Part shown: piece by piece, positions 11,327 to 21,072 of the stretch
Position numbering within the stretch: position 1 is the first letter of the stretch
Layout of the letters: every line of letters begins with the position of its first letter
Source: Clostridiales bacterium
Lineage (GTDB): Bacteria; Bacillota; Clostridia; Christensenellales; Borkfalkiaceae
Assembly (NCBI GenBank): GCA_015055505.1
Contig: SVIB01000005.1
Location: forward strand, 1-64,000
Direction of reading: 5' to 3'
DNA: 64,000 nucleotides
The notes under the pieces: generated by a model
Databases searched by the model: none
Told to the model about the DNA's origin: nothing
What the model saw: the letters and a program-made list of their open reading frames with translations, nothing else
Made by a program: the position numbers and the translations under genes

Positions 11327-12511
11327 TTAGTGGTGGAACAACCTCATCCCAGTAAATGCCATTACCATTCCGTGGTCATCCGCTGCTTGAATTACTAAAT
11401 CGTCACGAACTGAACCACCGGGTTCTGCTACGTAACTTACACCGCTTCTAAATGCTCTTTCTATATTATCGGAGAATGGGAAGAATGCGTCCGAGCCAAG
11501 CGATACACCCGAAATGGTTTTTAAGTAAGCCGATTTTTCTTCTCTCGTAAATTCTTCGGGTTTTACGGCAAAATACTGTTGCCACTTGCCTTCTGCTAAT
11601 ACTTCGTCACAGTCGTCCGAAAGATAAATGTCTATTATATTATTCTTTTCCGGTCTGCCTACACCCTCGGCAAATTGAAGACCTAATACCTTATCGTGCA
11701 TTCTTAAATGCCAAAGGTCAGCCTTTTGCGCTGCAAGACGGGTACAGTGAATTCTCGACTGCTGTCCTGCGCCTACGCCAATTGCCTGTCCGTCGGTTGC
11801 AAAACATACCGAGTTAGATTGAGTGTATTTTAAGGTGATAAGCGAAATTATAAGATCTATTGCCTTTTCTTCGGGCATATCTTTGTTTGCTGTTACGATA
11901 TTTGAAAGAAGTTCTTTATTAATCTTGAAATTATTTCTTCCTTGCTCGAAAGTAATACCGTAAACTTGTTTGGTTTCGATTTCAGCAGGAACAAAATTCG
12001 GGTCGATTTTAACTACGTTGTAAGTTCCTTTTCTCTTAGCGCAAAGAATTTCAAGCGCCTCTTTTGAATAAGAAGGAGCAATTACGCCGTCGCTTACTTC
12101 ACGGGCAATAATTTTTGCCGTAGTTACGTCACATTCGTCCGAAAGGGCAATCCAATCGCCAAACGAAGACATTCTATCAGTACCTCTTGCTCTTGCGTAA
12201 GCGCATGCAAGAGGAGAATCGTCAAGACCTTCGATATCGTCAACGAAACATGATTTCTTTAATTTTTCCGAAAGAACTTTTCCTACTGCTGCGGAAGTGG
12301 GTGAAACGTGCTTGAAACTCGTTGCGCAAACCATTCCCGTTGCCTCTTTAAGTTCTTTTACAAGTTGCCAAGAGTTGAAAGCGTCAAGGAAATTGATATA
12401 TCCCGGTCTTCCGTTTAAAATTTCAACGGGAAGTTCGCTTCCGTCTGCCATATATATTCTTGAAGGTTTTTGATTAGGGTTACAACCGTACTTTAATGCA
12501 AATTCTTTCAT
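11327..12511 (-). CDS. Stand-alone AICAR transformylase (PurH C-terminal-type, no fused IMP cyclohydrolase)
   Basis: KYGCNPNQKPSRIYM, SFKHVSPTSAAVG, FRSGVSYVAEPGGSVRDD. Confidence 0.9.
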   Translation of the reverse strand: MKEFALKYGCNPNQKPSRIYMADGSELPVEILNGRPGYINFLDAFNSWQLVKELKEATGMVCATSFKHVSPTSAAVGKVLSEKLKKSCFVDDIEGLDDSPLACAYARARGTDRMSSFGDWIALSDECDVTTAKIIAREVSDGVIAPSYSKEALEILCAKRKGTYNVVKIDPNFVPAEIETKQVYGITFEQGRNNFKINKELLSNIVTANKDMPEEKAIDLIISLITLKYTQSNSVCFATDGQAIGVGAGQQSRIHCTRLAAQKADLWHLRMHDKVLGLQFAEGVGRPEKNNIIDIYLSDDCDEVLAEGKWQQYFAVKPEEFTREEKSAYLKTISGVSLGSDAFFPFSDNIERAFRSGVSYVAEPGGSVRDDLVIQAADDHGMVMAFTGMRLFHH

Positions 12512-12521
12512 TTTTTACTCC

Positions 12522-13238
12522 TTAAACGTTTTTATTTACTATTCTTGTTTGAGTTTCTCCGCTTGCGATATCTATATATCTTACAAAAAGCGAAACTTTG
12601 TTATCCTCGTTGAGGTTTTTCCAAATAATATCCGTGAGTTCGTCGATAGACACGTCGGGAAGTTCCAAAGTTTTTGGTTCTCCCTCGAAAGACGGAAGAG
12701 GATTTCCGTCACACGCGTAGGTGTGGATAAACTTTGCTCTGCCCGCTACGGGATTTGAATAAGCGTAAGTAAATCTCTCACAACTCGTATCGTCACCCTC
12801 CGCACTCTTTAATATAGACATTGCGTAATTCATATCGCCGTTTTCACGGTGAATAATACCCGAAATTCTTGGGGTAAAATTGGGTCTATCGTCTTCAAAC
12901 TCACGGGTTCTAAGCGCTTGTTCAAAAGTCATTTGCTTGTCCATAAGTTCGTAAATGGTATCCGTTTGATCTCCGTTTGTAACGATAGTTTTGTTGCCGA
13001 GAACTCTTACCGGATAGTAAATTATAAGGTGAGGATCGACCATTTTACTTTCGTCGAATGCCTTAGTTCTCATTGCCTCTCCCTCTTGTACGAATATACG
13101 GTTACGGCTGTTTACACTTCTACCCATTATAAAGTAAGCGGTAACGGCTTTTTTACCGTCTGCACTTTTACCGATTATAATTCCTCTGCCGTGATAGGCT
13201 AATGAGTTAAGTTCGTTTGCTATGGTTGATACCTTCAT
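12522..13238 (-). CDS. purO: IMP cyclohydrolase, PurO-like
   Basis: LAYHGRGIIIGKSADGKKAVTAYFIMGRSVNSRNR, FTPRISGII; adjacent to AICAR transformylase. Confidence 0.82.
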   Translation of the reverse strand: MKVSTIANELNSLAYHGRGIIIGKSADGKKAVTAYFIMGRSVNSRNRIFVQEGEAMRTKAFDESKMVDPHLIIYYPVRVLGNKTIVTNGDQTDTIYELMDKQMTFEQALRTREFEDDRPNFTPRISGIIHRENGDMNYAMSILKSAEGDDTSCERFTYAYSNPVAGRAKFIHTYACDGNPLPSFEGEPKTLELPDVSIDELTDIIWKNLNEDNKVSLFVRYIDIASGETQTRIVNKNV

Positions 13239-13240
13239 TT

Positions 13241-13879
13241 TTATTCTCCTTTAAGGTAAACTTTATCGTTTTTTACTGTAATTTTATCTTCGCAAAAAAG
13301 TCTTACTGCTTGAGGTAACAATTTCCACTCCGCCTCTTCCATAATTCTTCTTTGCAAGGTTTCAGGGGTATCGTCCTCTTTTACCTCGACCGCTTTTTGT
13401 AAAATAATAGGACCTGCATCACATTCGGGTGTTACGATATGCACGGTCGCACCCGAAAGTTTAACCCCTTTAGCAAGCGCAGCCTCGTGCACTTTTAGTC
13501 CGTAATATCCCTTTCCGCAAAACGACGGTATAAGCGCAGGATGAACGTTAATTATCCTATTGGGGAACTTTTCGTAAACCTGTTCGTCTATGATTGTTAA
13601 AAATCCTGCTAATACGACGAGGTCTATCCCCTCGCTTACGAGAGTATCTGCGATAGCCTTTGAATATTCGTTAGCACTGCCGAATTCCTTTCTGGGTAAC
13701 ACTACCGATTTTATACCGTTATTTTTTGCTCTCTCTAAAGCGTATACGTCGGGTTTTGAGGAAAGCACGAGGGAAATTTTTCCGTTTACAAGTTCCCCTC
13801 TTTTTTCAGCGTCTATAAGCGCTTGCAAATTAGTTCCGCCACCCGAAACGAGCACGGCAATTTTCTTTTCGCTTAACAT
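13241..13879 (-). CDS. purN: Phosphoribosylglycinamide formyltransferase
   Basis: [33 protein letters not shown]. Confidence 0.95.
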   Translation of the reverse strand: MLSEKKIAVLVSGGGTNLQALIDAEKRGELVNGKISLVLSSKPDVYALERAKNNGIKSVVLPRKEFGSANEYSKAIADTLVSEGIDLVVLAGFLTIIDEQVYEKFPNRIINVHPALIPSFCGKGYYGLKVHEAALAKGVKLSGATVHIVTPECDAGPIILQKAVEVKEDDTPETLQRRIMEEAEWKLLPQAVRLFCEDKITVKNDKVYLKGE

Positions 13880-14913
13880 AAAATAACGCCTTCGTCACTC
13901 TTAACGATTTCGCCGATAACGTATGCGTCTTCGCCGTTAGCCTTTAATATTTCAATTGCTTTTTCTGCGTCTTCTTTGCTAACTACCGCGCACATACCTA
14001 CACCCATATTAAAGGTGTTATACATATCTCTTTCGTCAATATTGCCGACTTTTTGTAAAAGTTTAAAGATAGGAAGAACTTTTACGTCCTCTTTCTTTAT
14101 CTTAACGCCAAGCCCTGCGGGAATTGAACGTGGCATATTTTCATAGAAACCGCCACCTGTGATATGCGAAACGCCTTTTACCTTTACTTGTTCAAAAAGA
14201 GCAAGCATAGGTTTAACGTAAATTCTCGTAGGGGTAAGTAACGTTTCCCCAAGCGACTTACCGCCGAGTTCTTCAACTGGGGACTTAAGGTCGCAATTTT
14301 CAACGTCAAACACCTTTCTTACGAGAGAAAAGCCGTTAGAGTGTACGCCCGAAGACGGAAGGGCTATCATAACGTCGCCCTCTTTCATACTGTTTTTATC
14401 AATAACTTTTTCACGGTCAACTACGCCAACCGAAAAACCGGCTAAGTCGTATTCGTCAATAGGATAGAATCCCGGCATTTCTGCAGTTTCTCCGCCTATA
14501 AGCCTACTTCCCGACTGAACGCAACCCTCTGCAACACCTGCAACTATGTCTGCAATTTTTTCGGGATAATTCTTTCCGCAAGCAATATAGTCAAGGAAGA
14601 AAAGGGGTTTTGCTCCGCAACAAATAACGTCGTTTACGCACATTGCTACGCAGTCGATACCTACCGTATCGTGTTTATCCATAAGGAATGCAATTTTAAG
14701 TTTTGTACCTACGCCGTCCGTTCCTGAAACGAGTACGGGATTTTTAATTCCCGTAAGGTCGAGAGGGAAAAGTCCACCGAAACCGCCAATATCGGTATCC
14801 GTGCCGTCTACGATAGTACGGGCAACGTGTTTTTTCATAAGTTCTACTGCTTTATAACCTGCGGTAATATCTACGCCCGCTGCTGCATAACTGTCGGATT
14901 TAGATTGTTTCAT
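13873..14913 (-). CDS. purM: Phosphoribosylformylglycinamidine cyclo-ligase
   Basis: [29 protein letters not shown]; start moved to the internal ATG (track start 14961) that follows an aaggaga RBS. Confidence 0.95.
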   Translation of the reverse strand: MKQSKSDSYAAAGVDITAGYKAVELMKKHVARTIVDGTDTDIGGFGGLFPLDLTGIKNPVLVSGTDGVGTKLKIAFLMDKHDTVGIDCVAMCVNDVICCGAKPLFFLDYIACGKNYPEKIADIVAGVAEGCVQSGSRLIGGETAEMPGFYPIDEYDLAGFSVGVVDREKVIDKNSMKEGDVMIALPSSGVHSNGFSLVRKVFDVENCDLKSPVEELGGKSLGETLLTPTRIYVKPMLALFEQVKVKGVSHITGGGFYENMPRSIPAGLGVKIKKEDVKVLPIFKLLQKVGNIDERDMYNTFNMGVGMCAVVSKEDAEKAIEILKANGEDAYVIGEIVKSDEGVILC

Positions 14914-14930
14914 TTTGTTTCTCCTTAATT

Positions 14931-16355
14931 TTACTCTTTGCCGTTCCAGCAATAGGTGCAAAGTTTACACGGCTCTAAGCCGATTGATTTTATAAGTCCT
15001 TCTAAAGACTGAAATTCGAGTGACGCAAAATTGAATTTTTTACAAATCGCATCTCTCATTTTTCTGCCACGCTCGGTTTCGGCGTTGCTGTATTCTTCTA
15101 TGTGGTTAAAACCTTCTTCCCCTTCAAGTTCCATTATGGTTCTTCTCGTTATAAGTTCCATATCGCTGGTCGCTCTTGAAAAGTTAAGGTATTTACATCC
15201 GTACATTATCGGGGGACAAGCCGAACGCATATGCACGTCTTTTGCCCCGTTCGAGTATAAAAAGTCTACCGTTTCTTTAAGTTGAGTTCCTCTTACTATC
15301 GAATCGTCTACGAAAAGCAAATTTTTACCCTCGATAAGGTCGTGTACGGGAATTTGTTTCATTTTGGCTACTCTGTTTCTCTCTATTTGAGAGGTTGGAG
15401 TAAAACTTCTCGCCCAAGTCGGGGTGTATTTTATATACGGACGGGCAAACGGCACTTTGCTCTCGTTTGCGTAGCCTATAGCGTGGGGCGTACCCGAATC
15501 GGGAACTCCGCCAACGTAATCAAGCCCCTCGGCATTTTTCTTTTCTCTATCGTACTCGGCGAGAATTTGTCCGTTTTTATATCTCATAACCTCTACGTTT
15601 ATTCCCTCGTAGGTTGAGGTTGGATATCCGTAGTACGACCACAAAAAGGAACATATCTTCATCTCTTTTTGTGGCGGAGAAAGTTGTACGACTCCGTCGT
15701 CGGGTGAAATTTCAACGATTTCGGCAGGACCTAATTCCTTGATTTGTCTAAAACCGAGTTTACTGTTAGCGAAAGATTCAAACGTTACGCTATAACCGTC
15801 CTCGTTTTTTCCAACTATTACGGGTATTCTGCCCATTTTATCTCTTACGGCAATCAAATGTCCGTTGTCTTTTAAAATAAGCATTGACGCCGTACCGACT
15901 ATTTTTTCTTGAGCGTATTTTATACCCTCTACAAACGTCTTTTTACGGTTTATAAGCGATGCAACCAGTTCAGAAGTATTGACCTTACATCCCGTCATTG
16001 CATCAAAGTGTCCGCCACTTTCAAGATTTTCGTTTATTAAACTTTCCGCATTGTTTATTACGCCTATAACGGATATTGCGTACGCGCCGTTTTTACAGCG
16101 GATAAGCATAGGCTGAGAATCAGTGTCGCTTATTACACCGATTGCCGCCGTGCCTTTCATTTCGCAAATATCTTTATCAAACTTTGTTCTAAAAGGCGAA
16201 TTTTCTATATTATGTATTTTTCTTTGCAAGCCAAGTTCTTCGTCGTACGCCGCCATACCACCGCGTTTCGTTCCTAAGTGGGAATGGTAATCTACGCCGA
16301 AAAACACGTCAACCACACAGTCTTTTTTAGAGGTTATCCCGAAAAAACCGCCCAT
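14931..16355 (-). CDS. purF: Amidophosphoribosyltransferase-like protein lacking the Cys nucleophile (MGGFFG in place of MCGIFG)
   Basis: PRPP loop [17 protein letters not shown]-terminal CKLCTYC; start codon context ATG GGC GGT TTT TTC GGG with upstream aaaggag. Confidence 0.88.
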   Translation of the reverse strand: MGGFFGITSKKDCVVDVFFGVDYHSHLGTKRGGMAAYDEELGLQRKIHNIENSPFRTKFDKDICEMKGTAAIGVISDTDSQPMLIRCKNGAYAISVIGVINNAESLINENLESGGHFDAMTGCKVNTSELVASLINRKKTFVEGIKYAQEKIVGTASMLILKDNGHLIAVRDKMGRIPVIVGKNEDGYSVTFESFANSKLGFRQIKELGPAEIVEISPDDGVVQLSPPQKEMKICSFLWSYYGYPTSTYEGINVEVMRYKNGQILAEYDREKKNAEGLDYVGGVPDSGTPHAIGYANESKVPFARPYIKYTPTWARSFTPTSQIERNRVAKMKQIPVHDLIEGKNLLFVDDSIVRGTQLKETVDFLYSNGAKDVHMRSACPPIMYGCKYLNFSRATSDMELITRRTIMELEGEEGFNHIEEYSNAETERGRKMRDAICKKFNFASLEFQSLEGLIKSIGLEPCKLCTYCWNGKE

Positions 16356-16410
16356 TGTTTTCTCCTTTAAGATTGTTTTACGGCAAATTTATTACGCCGT
16401 GACGTTTTTA

Positions 16411-17103
16411 TTATTTTGCTTCAAAGAATAATTTAGATAAAGTCATTGGGTCGATATACTGACCGTCTTTATATACTCTCATATTGCCTGATGCAATTTC
16501 GTCGATAAGCATAACTTTTCCGTCTTTATCGTAACCGAATTCAAATTTAATATCGTAAAGAATAAGTCCTCTTTCTTTTAAGTCGTCAGCAACGATACGG
16601 GTAATTTTTTGAGTCATAGACTTAATATCGTCGTATTGCTCTGCTGTCATAACTCCAAGGTCTACAAGACCGTCTTTAGTTACGAGAGGATCGCCCTTTG
16701 CGTCGTTTTTGAAAGTCGTTTCTACGTATTCGGGAAGGTCTGCGCCCTCTTCGATATAATCGCTATATCTTCTGTAGAAACTTCCTACCGCCTTGTGACG
16801 GCAAATAACTTCAAGTCCTTTACCAAAAGCCTTTGCTGGAAGAACTTCCATCGTAGTATCGTCAAGATTTGCGCTTACGTAGTGAGTTTTAATTCCCGCT
16901 GCGTTTACTTTTTCAAAGAAATAAATGGACATGCGAAGGTTTACGTCGCCAACGCCGTCAATAGTAAGACCTACGGCATTTTCACCTGGGTCAAATACGC
17001 CGTCTTTTCCAGTGCAATCATCTTTAAATTTAAGAAGATAGTTTCCATTTTCAAGAGCGAATACGTCTTTAGTTTTTCCAGTGTAAACAAGAGTTTTTGC
17101 CAT
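16411..17103 (-). CDS. purC: Phosphoribosylaminoimidazole-succinocarboxamide synthase
   Basis: [35 protein letters not shown]. Confidence 0.94.
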   Translation of the reverse strand: MAKTLVYTGKTKDVFALENGNYLLKFKDDCTGKDGVFDPGENAVGLTIDGVGDVNLRMSIYFFEKVNAAGIKTHYVSANLDDTTMEVLPAKAFGKGLEVICRHKAVGSFYRRYSDYIEEGADLPEYVETTFKNDAKGDPLVTKDGLVDLGVMTAEQYDDIKSMTQKITRIVADDLKERGLILYDIKFEFGYDKDGKVMLIDEIASGNMRVYKDGQYIDPMTLSKLFFEAK

Positions 17104-17150
17104 TTTTTGTTTTCTCCTTTTATATTAAAAAAATTTTATTTTCAAATTGA

Positions 17151-17645
17151 TTAACCGTTGTATCTTTGCGCAATTTCAGCATCCTTTTGGAGTACCTTTT
17201 TTGCATCTAACACTCTTTTTTCGTCAAGTCTTTTTGCAAGAGCCTCGTCTTCAACCGCAAATATTTGAGCGCAAATTAAAGCGGCGTTAGCAGCCCCGTT
17301 TATAGCAACCGTCGCTACGGGGATACCCGTAGGCATTTGTACGGTTGACAAAAGAGCGTCAACGCCGTCTAAGTTAGTCGATTTACAAGGTATACCTATT
17401 ACGGGTAAGGTCGTTCTTGCGGCAATAGCGCCGGCAAGGTGCGCTGCCATACCTGCAGCGGCAATAATTGCGCCAAATCCGTTTTTTCTTGCGTTAGCAG
17501 CAAATTCCCCTGCTTCGTCAGGAGTTCTATGCGCCGAATATACGTGCACTTCAAAAGGAATACCTAAATCCTTAAGAGTGTTTATTGCTTTTTCTACGAT
17601 AGGAAGGTCGCTATCGCTACCCATTACTATTCCTACTTTTTTCAT
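17151..17645 (-). CDS. purE: 5-(carboxyamino)imidazole ribonucleotide mutase
   Basis: VGIVMGSDSDLPIVEKA, SAHRTP, GMAAHLAGAIA. Confidence 0.96.
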   Translation of the reverse strand: MKKVGIVMGSDSDLPIVEKAINTLKDLGIPFEVHVYSAHRTPDEAGEFAANARKNGFGAIIAAAGMAAHLAGAIAARTTLPVIGIPCKSTNLDGVDALLSTVQMPTGIPVATVAINGAANAALICAQIFAVEDEALAKRLDEKRVLDAKKVLQKDAEIAQRYNG

Positions 17646-17691
17646 TTAAAGTTTCTCCGTTAAATATATTATCTTTATCAGTTATCAGTGG

Positions 17692-18215
17692 TTTGGCAAC
17701 GTGACGGCAACTTGAAGTTGGGAGCGTGACGCTCCACCCGATTTGCTACCGCCATAGTTCATATAGCGCACTAAAACTCAAAGAAAAGATTTTGTTCATC
17801 AAAAGATTTTCTTTGAAAAGGCAACGTGACGTTGCATCCTTATTGCTACCGCCATAGTTCATATAGCGCACTAAAACTCAAACAAAAGATTTTACACAGT
17901 AAAAGATTTTGTTTGAAAAGGCAACGTGACGTTGCATCCTGATTGCTACCGCCATAGTTCATATAGCGCACTAAAACTCAAACAAAAGATTTTGTTCATC
18001 AAAAGATTTTCTTTGAAAAGGAGCAAACGGCTGAAAGGTCTTGCGGATTACTTTCAGTAATTCGCTGACAAAAAGCCGATTTGCGACGCCGTGACGTTGC
18101 ACGCAAATACCACCTTGTTTAAGCGCCGTTTTAAAGGCTTAGAAACAAGCAAGACAAGGCTCGTAAAATGGTATCGGATGGGATAGCAACGTGACGTTGC
18201 ATTCACATACCACCT
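17692..18215 (+). repeat. Structured repeat array 2 in the purE leader: three R1 units (100-bp period), one M3-type module and one R2 copy interrupted by a GCAACGTGACGTTGC module
   Basis: tcatatagcg at 17759, 17859 and 17959; M3 at ~18020-18080; truncated R2 aaaggcttagaaacaagcaagacaaggctcgtaaaatggtatcggatgggata|gcaacgtgacgttgc. Confidence 0.88.
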
Positions 18216-18221
18216 TGTTTA

Positions 18222-18356
18222 AGTATTTTTAAAGGCTTAGATGCGAGTTTACCAAGGCTCGTGAGCCCGAAAAGATTTGGTAGACCTTGTTGGTCACCAA
18301 AGTTTTGAGGGCGAAACAGCAAACGCAGGTAAACGAAGTATATAAGCCTTTAAAAC
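18222..18356 (+). repeat. R2 structured repeat copy
   Basis: aaaggcttag...tttggtaGACCttgttGGTCaccaaag...tataagccttta. Confidence 0.85.
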
Positions 18357-18396
18357 AAAAGGGCGCACTTATACTCACAATTAGCAAAGTGCGCCC
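18350..18396 (-). terminator. Riboswitch-associated intrinsic terminator
   Basis: On minus strand GGGCGCACTT...AAGTGCGCCC followed by TTTTGTTTT. Confidence 0.85.
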
Positions 18397-18472
18397 AGAC
18401 GGTCGGCTATCAATGGTTTTCCGTTTCACCGTGTTTAACCACGTTATCCGTCAGTCGCAGAAAACCTTTAAT
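18385..18472 (-). ncRNA. ZTP (pfl-motif) riboswitch upstream of the purine operon
   Basis: Minus strand GGTTTTCTGCGACTGACGGATAACGTGGTTAAACACGGTGAAACGGAAAACC ... GCCGACCGTCTGGGC; P1 GGTTTTC/GAAAACC, hairpin CGTG/CACG, pseudoknot GACGG/CCGTC, 3' CCGnCTGGGC hallmark overlapping the terminator. Confidence 0.85.
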
Positions 18473-18482
18473 TTATGGAATA

Positions 18483-18511
18483 ATAATAACATACCTACAA
18501 AAACTTGTCAA
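18483..18511 (-). promoter_or_regulatory. Sigma70-type promoter for the ZTP riboswitch/purine operon
   Basis: Minus strand TTGACA-N17-TATTAT. Confidence 0.8.
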
Positions 18512-18571
18512 GCAAGAATAAGCATATTTTTGATTTTTTTATTATATAATAATAAGTTTAGCAAACGAAAC

Positions 18572-18602
18572 AAAAAATGCGGTAAAAAACACCGCATTTT
18601 TG
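18572..18602 (-). terminator. Terminator of the pyrimidine operon
   Basis: aaaaatgcggt aaaaaac accgcattttt. Confidence 0.8.
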
Positions 18603-18606
18603 ATAC

Positions 18607-19722
18607 TTATTTTACGATTTGTTCGCTTTCACAGTAAACGCATCTATAAACGCCCTTTTTCTCGGTGGGCATAAACTTATGCTCTAATTCCTGTTCTACT
18701 TGCGAAATACATTTTTTATTCGTACATTTAAGTTTATTTACTAAATATTCGCTCTCGTCTTCTTTCTTTTCAACGCCGTTTTGGGCATCTTCTAAAAGTT
18801 TTAAGATAAGAGCCATACGCATATACTTACCGTTTAAAACCTGTTTAAAATAACAAGCCCTTTTATCTTCGTCCACTTTAACGCTGATTTCGTTTACTCT
18901 TGGAAGAGGATGCAAAACGCACGTATCTGCTTTTGCTTTTTGCATTTTTTCAGCAGTTAATATATAACTGTCTTTAAGTCTTTCATACTCGGCTTGGTCG
19001 TCAAATCTTTCGCGTTGAATTCTCGTCATATATAAGATATCTAAAGTCCCAATCGCGCCCTCTAAATCGGTAGTTTCGACGTATTCCATACCTTTTTTTT
19101 CTAAAACGCCTTCTTTTACGTAGACGGGAAGTTTAAGTTCTTTTGGGGATATAAGCACAACTTTAATTCCCGTGTATCTTGAAAGGGCGGAAATTAAAGA
19201 ATGAACCGTTCTTCCGTACTTCAAATCACCGCAAAAACCCACCGATAAGTCGTTTAATCGACCTTTTTCACGGTAAATGGTTAAAAGGTCTGCAAGCGTT
19301 TGAGTGGGGTGACAATGTCCGCCGTCGCCTGCATTTATAACCGGAATAGTTGCATTTTTTGAGGCAACGTAAGGCGCGCCCTCGCGAGGGTGTCGCATAG
19401 CGATAATATCGGCGTAATGGCTTATTACCTTTGCCGTATCGGCAACGCTTTCGCCCTTTGCGGCGGACGAACTGCCCGCTTCCGAAAAGCCTATTACGTT
19501 TCCGCCAAGTTCATACATTGCAGCCTCAAAAGAAAGGCGTGTTCTCGTCGACGGCTCAAAAAATAACGTGGCGAGTTTTTTACCTTTGCATTTTTCCGCG
19601 TACTTTTGGGGATTTTCACTTATATCACAAGCCGTTTTTATTATTCCGTCAAGTTCTTCAACGGTTAAATCTACGGTATCAATTACACTTCTCATATTAA
19701 GCCTTTGCGCCGTATACTTCAA
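18607..19722 (-). CDS. pyrB: Aspartate carbamoyltransferase catalytic chain fused to a PyrI-type zinc-binding domain
   Basis: [29 protein letters not shown]-terminal KCTNKKCI...YRCVYCE zinc motif. Confidence 0.92.
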   Translation of the reverse strand: MKYTAQRLNMRSVIDTVDLTVEELDGIIKTACDISENPQKYAEKCKGKKLATLFFEPSTRTRLSFEAAMYELGGNVIGFSEAGSSSAAKGESVADTAKVISHYADIIAMRHPREGAPYVASKNATIPVINAGDGGHCHPTQTLADLLTIYREKGRLNDLSVGFCGDLKYGRTVHSLISALSRYTGIKVVLISPKELKLPVYVKEGVLEKKGMEYVETTDLEGAIGTLDILYMTRIQRERFDDQAEYERLKDSYILTAEKMQKAKADTCVLHPLPRVNEISVKVDEDKRACYFKQVLNGKYMRMALILKLLEDAQNGVEKKEDESEYLVNKLKCTNKKCISQVEQELEHKFMPTEKKGVYRCVYCESEQIVK

Positions 19723-20353
19723 GATATTTCTTGATACGGTTTACGTTTTCTTCGTTTGCTTTGTCTTCTTCTAAATACTCGATAATGTCGTAAACGTCAA
19801 CTACCGAATATACGGGGAAACCGAACTCCTCGCCTATTTCAACCATTGCGCCTTTCTCGCCTTGACCTTTTTCTTTTCTATCAACCATAACGAAAGTAGC
19901 GGCAACCTTAACGCCTTCTAAAGCCTTCATTATTTCCATAGTTTCTCTAATTGCCGTACCTGCGGTAATTACGTCTTCAACTATTACTACTTCTTCGCCT
20001 TGAGTGGGTTTATAGCCTACGAAAACTCCGCCTTCGCCGTGGTCTTTAGCCTCTTTTCTATTGAAGAAGAAAGGAACGTTTAACCCCTCTTTTGCAAGAG
20101 CAATTGAGGTTGAAACGGCGATAGATATTCCCTTATAAGCAGGTCCGTATAAAACCGTCTTTTTATCGCCCACTTTATCAAGATAACTCTTAGCGTAAAA
20201 TTCGCCGAGTTTTGCTATATTTTCACCTGTCTTAATTTCGCCCGCATTTACAAAATAAGGGATTTTTCTTCCGCTTTTTGCAGTAAAATCACCAAATTTA
20301 AGAACGCCTGCATTTTGTAAAAACTGTATAAACTCTCTCTTATAATTTTCCAT
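19697..20353 (-). CDS. pyrE: Orotate phosphoribosyltransferase
   Basis: PRPP motif [14 protein letters not shown]. Confidence 0.94.
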   Translation of the reverse strand: MENYKREFIQFLQNAGVLKFGDFTAKSGRKIPYFVNAGEIKTGENIAKLGEFYAKSYLDKVGDKKTVLYGPAYKGISIAVSTSIALAKEGLNVPFFFNRKEAKDHGEGGVFVGYKPTQGEEVVIVEDVITAGTAIRETMEIMKALEGVKVAATFVMVDRKEKGQGEKGAMVEIGEEFGFPVYSVVDVYDIIEYLEEDKANEENVNRIKKYLEVYGAKA

Positions 20354-20373
20354 TTCTTTGCTCCTATTAGTTA

Positions 20374-21072
20374 TTAGTCAATAAATTCTTTTACGCATCT
20401 CTCGTATGCCAAAACGGGGTCTTCCGCCGCCGTGATAGGTCTACCTACGACTATATAATCAGAACCAATTCTCTTTGCCTCGGCAGGAGTCATAACTCTC
20501 TTTTGGTCACCGACGTCGCCGTCAGCAAATCTAACGCCCGGAGTTACCGTTAAGAAACCGTCACCGCATCTGCCGTGCACTTTGCCCGCCTCAAGAGGAG
20601 AACATACAACGCCGTCAAGACCTGCTATTTTTGCATTTTCAGCATAGTGCATTACAACCTCGTCAATAGGCTTTTCAATCCACAAATCGTTTCTCATACT
20701 CTCTTCGTCTGTTGAAGTAAGTTGAGTTACGGCAATAAGCAAAGGTCTACTTCCGTCTTCACGGGTAAGTCCCTCGATAGCCGCTTGCATCATACGGACA
20801 GTTCCGCCTGCGTGAAGGTTTGTCATATCTACGTCAAGACGGGAAAGTACCGCCATTGACTTTTTAACCGTGTTAGGAATATCGTGAAGTTTAAGGTCAA
20901 GGAAGATTTTATGTCCTCTCGCCTTGATTTCTTTTACGATTGAAGGACCTTCTGCGTAAAAAAGTTCCATACCGATTTTCACGAAAGGTTTTCTACCCGT
21001 AAACTTATCCAAAAATGCAAGAGTTTTTTGCTTACTGTCAAAATCGCAAGCAATAATTACGTCTTTACCCAT
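20374..21072 (-). CDS. pyrF: Orotidine-5'-phosphate decarboxylase
   Basis: IFLDLKLHDIPNTV. Confidence 0.96.
   Translation of the reverse strand: MGKDVIIACDFDSKQKTLAFLDKFTGRKPFVKIGMELFYAEGPSIVKEIKARGHKIFLDLKLHDIPNTVKKSMAVLSRLDVDMTNLHAGGTVRMMQAAIEGLTREDGSRPLLIAVTQLTSTDEESMRNDLWIEKPIDEVVMHYAENAKIAGLDGVVCSPLEAGKVHGRCGDGFLTVTPGVRFADGDVGDQKRVMTPAEAKRIGSDYIVVGRPITAAEDPVLAYERCVKEFID

Noticed and set aside
17692-18215. Regular 100-bp repeats resembling a CRISPR-like array
   Set aside because: The whole unit repeats without unique spacers, units are too long, and no cas genes are nearby.
18229-18637. Track ORFs 18229..18429 (-) and 18287..18637 (+)
   Set aside because: They overlap the R2 repeat, riboswitch terminator, riboswitch and promoter; no family resemblance.
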